Source of the DNA: Cynocephalus volans
Taxonomy: Eukaryota > Chordata > Mammalia > Dermoptera > Cynocephalidae
Length of the DNA: 64,000 nucleotides
Direction of reading: 5' to 3'
Assembly (NCBI RefSeq): GCF_027409185.1
Contig: NC_084463.1
Coordinates: forward strand, 158,511,869 to 158,575,868
A program made the translations under genes and the position numbers. The notes below the pieces were generated by a model that was given only the letters and a program-made list of their open reading frames with translations, had not been told where the DNA came from and searched no databases. Positions 60,491 to 64,000 of the stretch are shown here, piece by piece (the first letter of the stretch is position 1; each line of letters begins with the position of its first letter).

Positions 60491-61583
60491 TATTATAACA
60501 AAACCAGAAAACTTGAAATATTTAGATATAAATCTAACAAAATAATGTGTGAGATCTTTATGGAAAAACTGCAAAGCATTGATAAAATAAATCAGAAAAA
60601 TTGTACAAGCTGATTTTAAAATGTAAATTGAAAGGCCAAAAAACAGAAGAGTTCAAAGAACTTGAAAAAAAGAAAAAGAACAATGTTGCATTCCCTTCTT
60701 ACAGTTCATAACACACAGCAAACAAATAGCAATGGTAAAATAGTCACAGAAATACAAATAAAATAGGAGACATGTAGAAAGATTGGGCTAATTAATGTTT
60801 TGCTGCCTGTGAATTAAATTCCACACATAATTTTCACCATACCTAACAGCATCTTTGTATTGAGGTTCTAGTTTATGATATTTTATTGTCAGTATCAAAG
60901 TCTGACATGATTTATTCTGTTTTCATATTGTCATCATGCATTATTAATAACTTTATAATTATAATGGTTGTCATTACTGTTGGAAATAATTTATGGCATT
61001 AGCTCCTTATCCCACATGACTGATTGTTACCAACAATTTAAATTGATCAATATCCATATCATATACATTCTAACATCTATTTCTGAAAACAATAACTTTT
61101 TAGTGACTGAAGCAGAAAGAATCCTCCATTTTATTTGTATGGGTGGTCTATCCCTCTTTAGATATGTAAAACATAAGACAATGAAGGCAATTTTCAGCTA
61201 TATGATTATATCTATTTCCATGGATATTCAAGCTCCAACTATTATTTTTTCCTAGAAAGCACCCTATTTTTATATCTTTAAATGCAAGTATTATTATATT
61301 TTTATTTTCCCCAAATAACAGAAAGAAATAAATGTACTAATGTATTATGTATGATTAAGAGATTAATAACCTAGAACCTGAGTAGAACTATGTGATAGAC
61401 TATGGTTTTTGGGATGCTGGCACATGCATTAAAAAGTACTTCCTTTGTGGCTTCCTGTTAATATGACACCAAAGTGTATAGAATGAGGGTATTTTTTACA
61501 ATTCTTAGAAGTTTTAGCATTCATGAAATTCTTGGAGTGAGAACTGACTGCCAGAATACTATAGAATTAATAGGGACTTGAAA
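60491..61583. other. Intergenic, nothing recognised
   Basis: AT-rich. Fragments of plus-strand L1 wording continue to about 60650. No gene. The 95-codon frame at 60968-61255 has no motif. Confidence 0.4.
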
Positions 61584-62523
61584 TTAACATGAGAAACATT
61601 TCATTTCTATGGCTCTTTTCACTGCATCCTTTACCTCCTGGTTTCTCAGACTGTAAATCAGCGGGTTTAACACGGGAATTACTAGTGTATAGAACACAGG
61701 CACCACCTTCTCCTGTTCTACAGAATACTGGGAGCTTGGCTGAATGTAACTAAAGCTTATGGAAATATAGAATATGGTCACAGCAGACAGGTGAGAGGCA
61801 CAGGTGGAGAAGGCTTTCTGTCTGCCTGTTGCTGAGCGGATTCTCAGAATAGTAACAGCAATGAATATATAGGAAATGATCACAGTCAAGAAGGTGGCTA
61901 TGATAATGACTCCAGAAAAAGTTAGCAGTAACAACTCATTTATGGAGGTATCAGAACATGACAGCTTTAACAGTGCAGGGACATCACAGAAGAAGTGTCC
62001 GACAACATGGGGTCCACAGAAGGTCAGTCTCCCTAAGCTTATTGTATGTGTTAAAGAGTTAATCATTCCACCTACGCATGACCCAATGACCAGCCCTACA
62101 CACTTTTTCTTAGATATGGCTCTAGGGTAAAGCAAAGGATTCACAATGGCCACAGAATGATCATATGCCATCACCGACAGCAAGAAGCCTTCAGTGGTGA
62201 TGAACACCCCAAAAAACAAATGCTGTACTATGCAGGCAGAGAAGGAGATCGTTTCCCTCACAACCAAGAAACTTACCAGCATTTTTGGTGCAATAACTGA
62301 TGAATAGCAGGCATCTACAAATGAAAGACAGCTGAGGAAATAGTACATGGGGGGTGTGGAGCTTTGGGGTGATTTGGATTAAGAAGACCATGCCCAGATT
62401 TCCCACCAAGGTCAACACATAAATAACCAGGAACAACACAAAAAGCACAACTTTCAGATCAGCATGGTCTGTCAATCCCAAAAGAATAAACTCGGTAACA
62501 AAAGTGAAATTCTCCCCTGCCAT
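61584..62523 (-). pseudogene. Full-length olfactory receptor with a single frameshift
   Basis: Read on minus from ATG 62523: leader [19 protein letters not shown] with an N-F-T sequon, TM1 GNLGMVFLI, then PKLHTP. Six C residues (62349-62354 as G on plus) replace the usual five before ATG TAC TAT TTC, shifting the frame. The next frame continues to the stop at 61584: [18 protein letters not shown]3, [52 protein letters not shown]. Corrected length is about 312 residues, normal for an OR, and no other stop occurs. The D-R-Y-V-A-I-C motif reads D-H-S-V-A-I-V. Motifs fit a class II OR of the OR5/OR8/OR9 kind; I will not name the subfamily. Odorant GPCR of the sensory cilium by family knowledge. 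Possibly a living gene if the extra C is an error, although the D-H-S change argues for decay. Confidence 0.85.
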
Positions 62524-64000
62524 TTGATTGTTCCTTTTATTGAAATCTGAAGTGAAAAAGTTAAGGAGACAAAAATGAAAACAAGAGAATCTGGTTTGGT
62601 TTTGAGTATTAAAATACTGAATGTATATTGGGTCTTTAAAATTACCTTAATTTGAATGTATATCGGGTATTGAACTATATGTGAATTATTAGAGACAACG
62701 ATGTAATCACAATCATGAAGTGAGATGGCTCAGGTACCAAATGCCCGAGAATGTTGCCCCTGTGACCACGGGAGGCATTGCATGGCAACACCTAATCTTC
62801 AAACTTATGAAACAAAAGTCTGCCTCTTGCATGATATCTGTTAAAAGTAGGATTCTTGCTTTTGGGCAATATACCCTGTGGCCATGGTAAGAGAGCAGCC
62901 CTAGAAATTCACAAAGTCTGAGACCAAGGACACAGAGTCCCATATCTAGCATATCTGGACCAGATGGCTTTCTGCTTTTTCTGAGTCCTCAAAGAATTTC
63001 AGAGAATTAAAAAAATACAGTAATTCAGAATATGAATATATATGTATGTGTATATGTGTGTATGTGTATATATACACACATATACACATACATATATGCT
63101 CACCAAATGCTCTGTGATACTGCTTTATATTTTTGTCTTGTAGAAGATAGTTTAGACAATTTAAGAATTTGTAAAAAAAGTGATTTAAATTGGATGATTG
63201 GACACTTGTACCTTATACTCAAAACTGCTCCTATGTGTTTCAAAATCAACTGCCTCTCTTATATTCTCTATTACATTGGAGTGTGTTTTAGAAATGAAGA
63301 GAAACAAATAGCGATTGATTTGGCCTATGTATAGTTTATGCCACTTATTTATTTTAATTAAAACATTGTAATAGCCACAACAAGGAGAACGTCAAAATTC
63401 ATTAGAGCCAGTTCAAATTATATTGATGACAATAACTGGCTTTATTTCCTGTGACAAGTTATTTAACTCTTTGATCCAGGATGTAATTATGCTGCAATTT
63501 CTTGTCTGGTATTGCTGAATGCATTGATGAGACAATTACAATAAAGTATTTAGCATTACTCTGAGAACACATTAAGCAATTAACAAGTTATGTGGATAGA
63601 TATTTATACAGTTATGTAAGGTATAACTAGATAGAACAGGGATGTACTCTTAGTATGTGATGTATTTTGGTTTTTGGTATAAAACCTTGAAACTTTCTAA
63701 TTAAGTGGTTTCTCTTTTGCAGCATTTTTACAAAGTTAGGTACTATTTATGCTTTTATTTATTAAATGTACATCTCAAGTTGTTATTTACTAATTAGCAT
63801 TGTTAAATGTGAGATGCATAAAATAAATATCTATATTTCTTCATGATTTTCTACAAGTTCTTTAGTATTACCAACAGATTTGACAATATGGAAGAGAATA
63901 CTTTCAAAAAAACAATAAGTCTAAGTGGTTTTACTGCATTTTTATTGATCAATCTTTTCTCTGCTCCCTTTTTCTGTTACTCTTAGATTATTAACCAATT
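62524..64000. other. Intergenic, no gene; contains a long palindrome
   Basis: AT-rich with no coding signal. 62700-62950 has mixed composition and could hold OR 5' exon or repeat sequence; nothing diagnostic. The perfect inverted repeat at 63038-63097 is listed separately. Confidence 0.4.
63038..63097. repeat. Perfect 25-bp inverted repeat with 10-bp spacer
   Basis: Left arm 63038-63062 and right arm 63073-63097 are exact reverse complements, made of alternating purine-pyrimidine (TA/TG/CA) sequence with a 10-base spacer. It can form a cruciform, or Z-DNA in part. Confidence 0.92.

Overview
The window reads as mammalian nuclear DNA: AT-rich, intron-bearing and packed with LINE-1 copies in both orientations, decayed olfactory receptor (OR) genes, an ERV-L-type LTR, a MER5A-like DNA transposon and a processed pseudogene. 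Two short SINEs near 55 kb look like tRNA-Ile derivatives. SINEs of that origin are known from the colugo (Dermoptera, CYN family), so a colugo is my best guess, but only a tentative one. No bacterial, phage or CRISPR features are present.

Layout. 1-3.5 kb: the last two coding exons of a spliced gene I cannot name, with matching splice phase and a polyA signal. 3.8-4.5 kb: an old LINE fragment joined to a truncated OR pseudogene. 7.7-13.2 kb: a full-length processed copy of hexokinase 2 mRNA, flanked by a perfect 14-bp target-site duplication and disabled by a lost start, four frameshifts, a 90-bp deletion and loss of the C-half catalytic Asp. 15.6-32.5 kb: mostly nested LINE-1. A young minus-strand L1 sits inside an older plus-strand L1 with a 16-bp target-site duplication and an apparent 3' transduction. 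An OR fragment lies at 23.4 kb. 32.8-33.3 kb: a 446-bp copy of the 5' flank of the OR gene at 44.8 kb.

35.5-39.8 kb is the most unusual part. A CpG-rich block with a GC box leads into a 2.8-kb array of degenerate telomeric hexamers (TTAGGG mixed with CTAGGG and other variants), followed by an endogenous-retrovirus-like remnant. The order and orientation match a fossil chromosome end, with the CpG block placed like a TERRA promoter. The array keeps very long open frames rich in Val/Ala-Arg and Gly-Leu.

41.7-52.2 kb holds two diverged tandem units, each ending in an OR8K-like gene; both are damaged, in different ways. 53-60.5 kb is again LINE-1, SINE and microsatellite. 61.6-62.5 kb holds a full-length minus-strand OR with one extra base in a C-run, the same lesion as in the OR fragment at 4.3 kb.

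No genes here form a pathway. The window is an OR-cluster landscape shaped by tandem duplication, retrotransposition and pseudogene decay, with an unusual telomere-like insertion.
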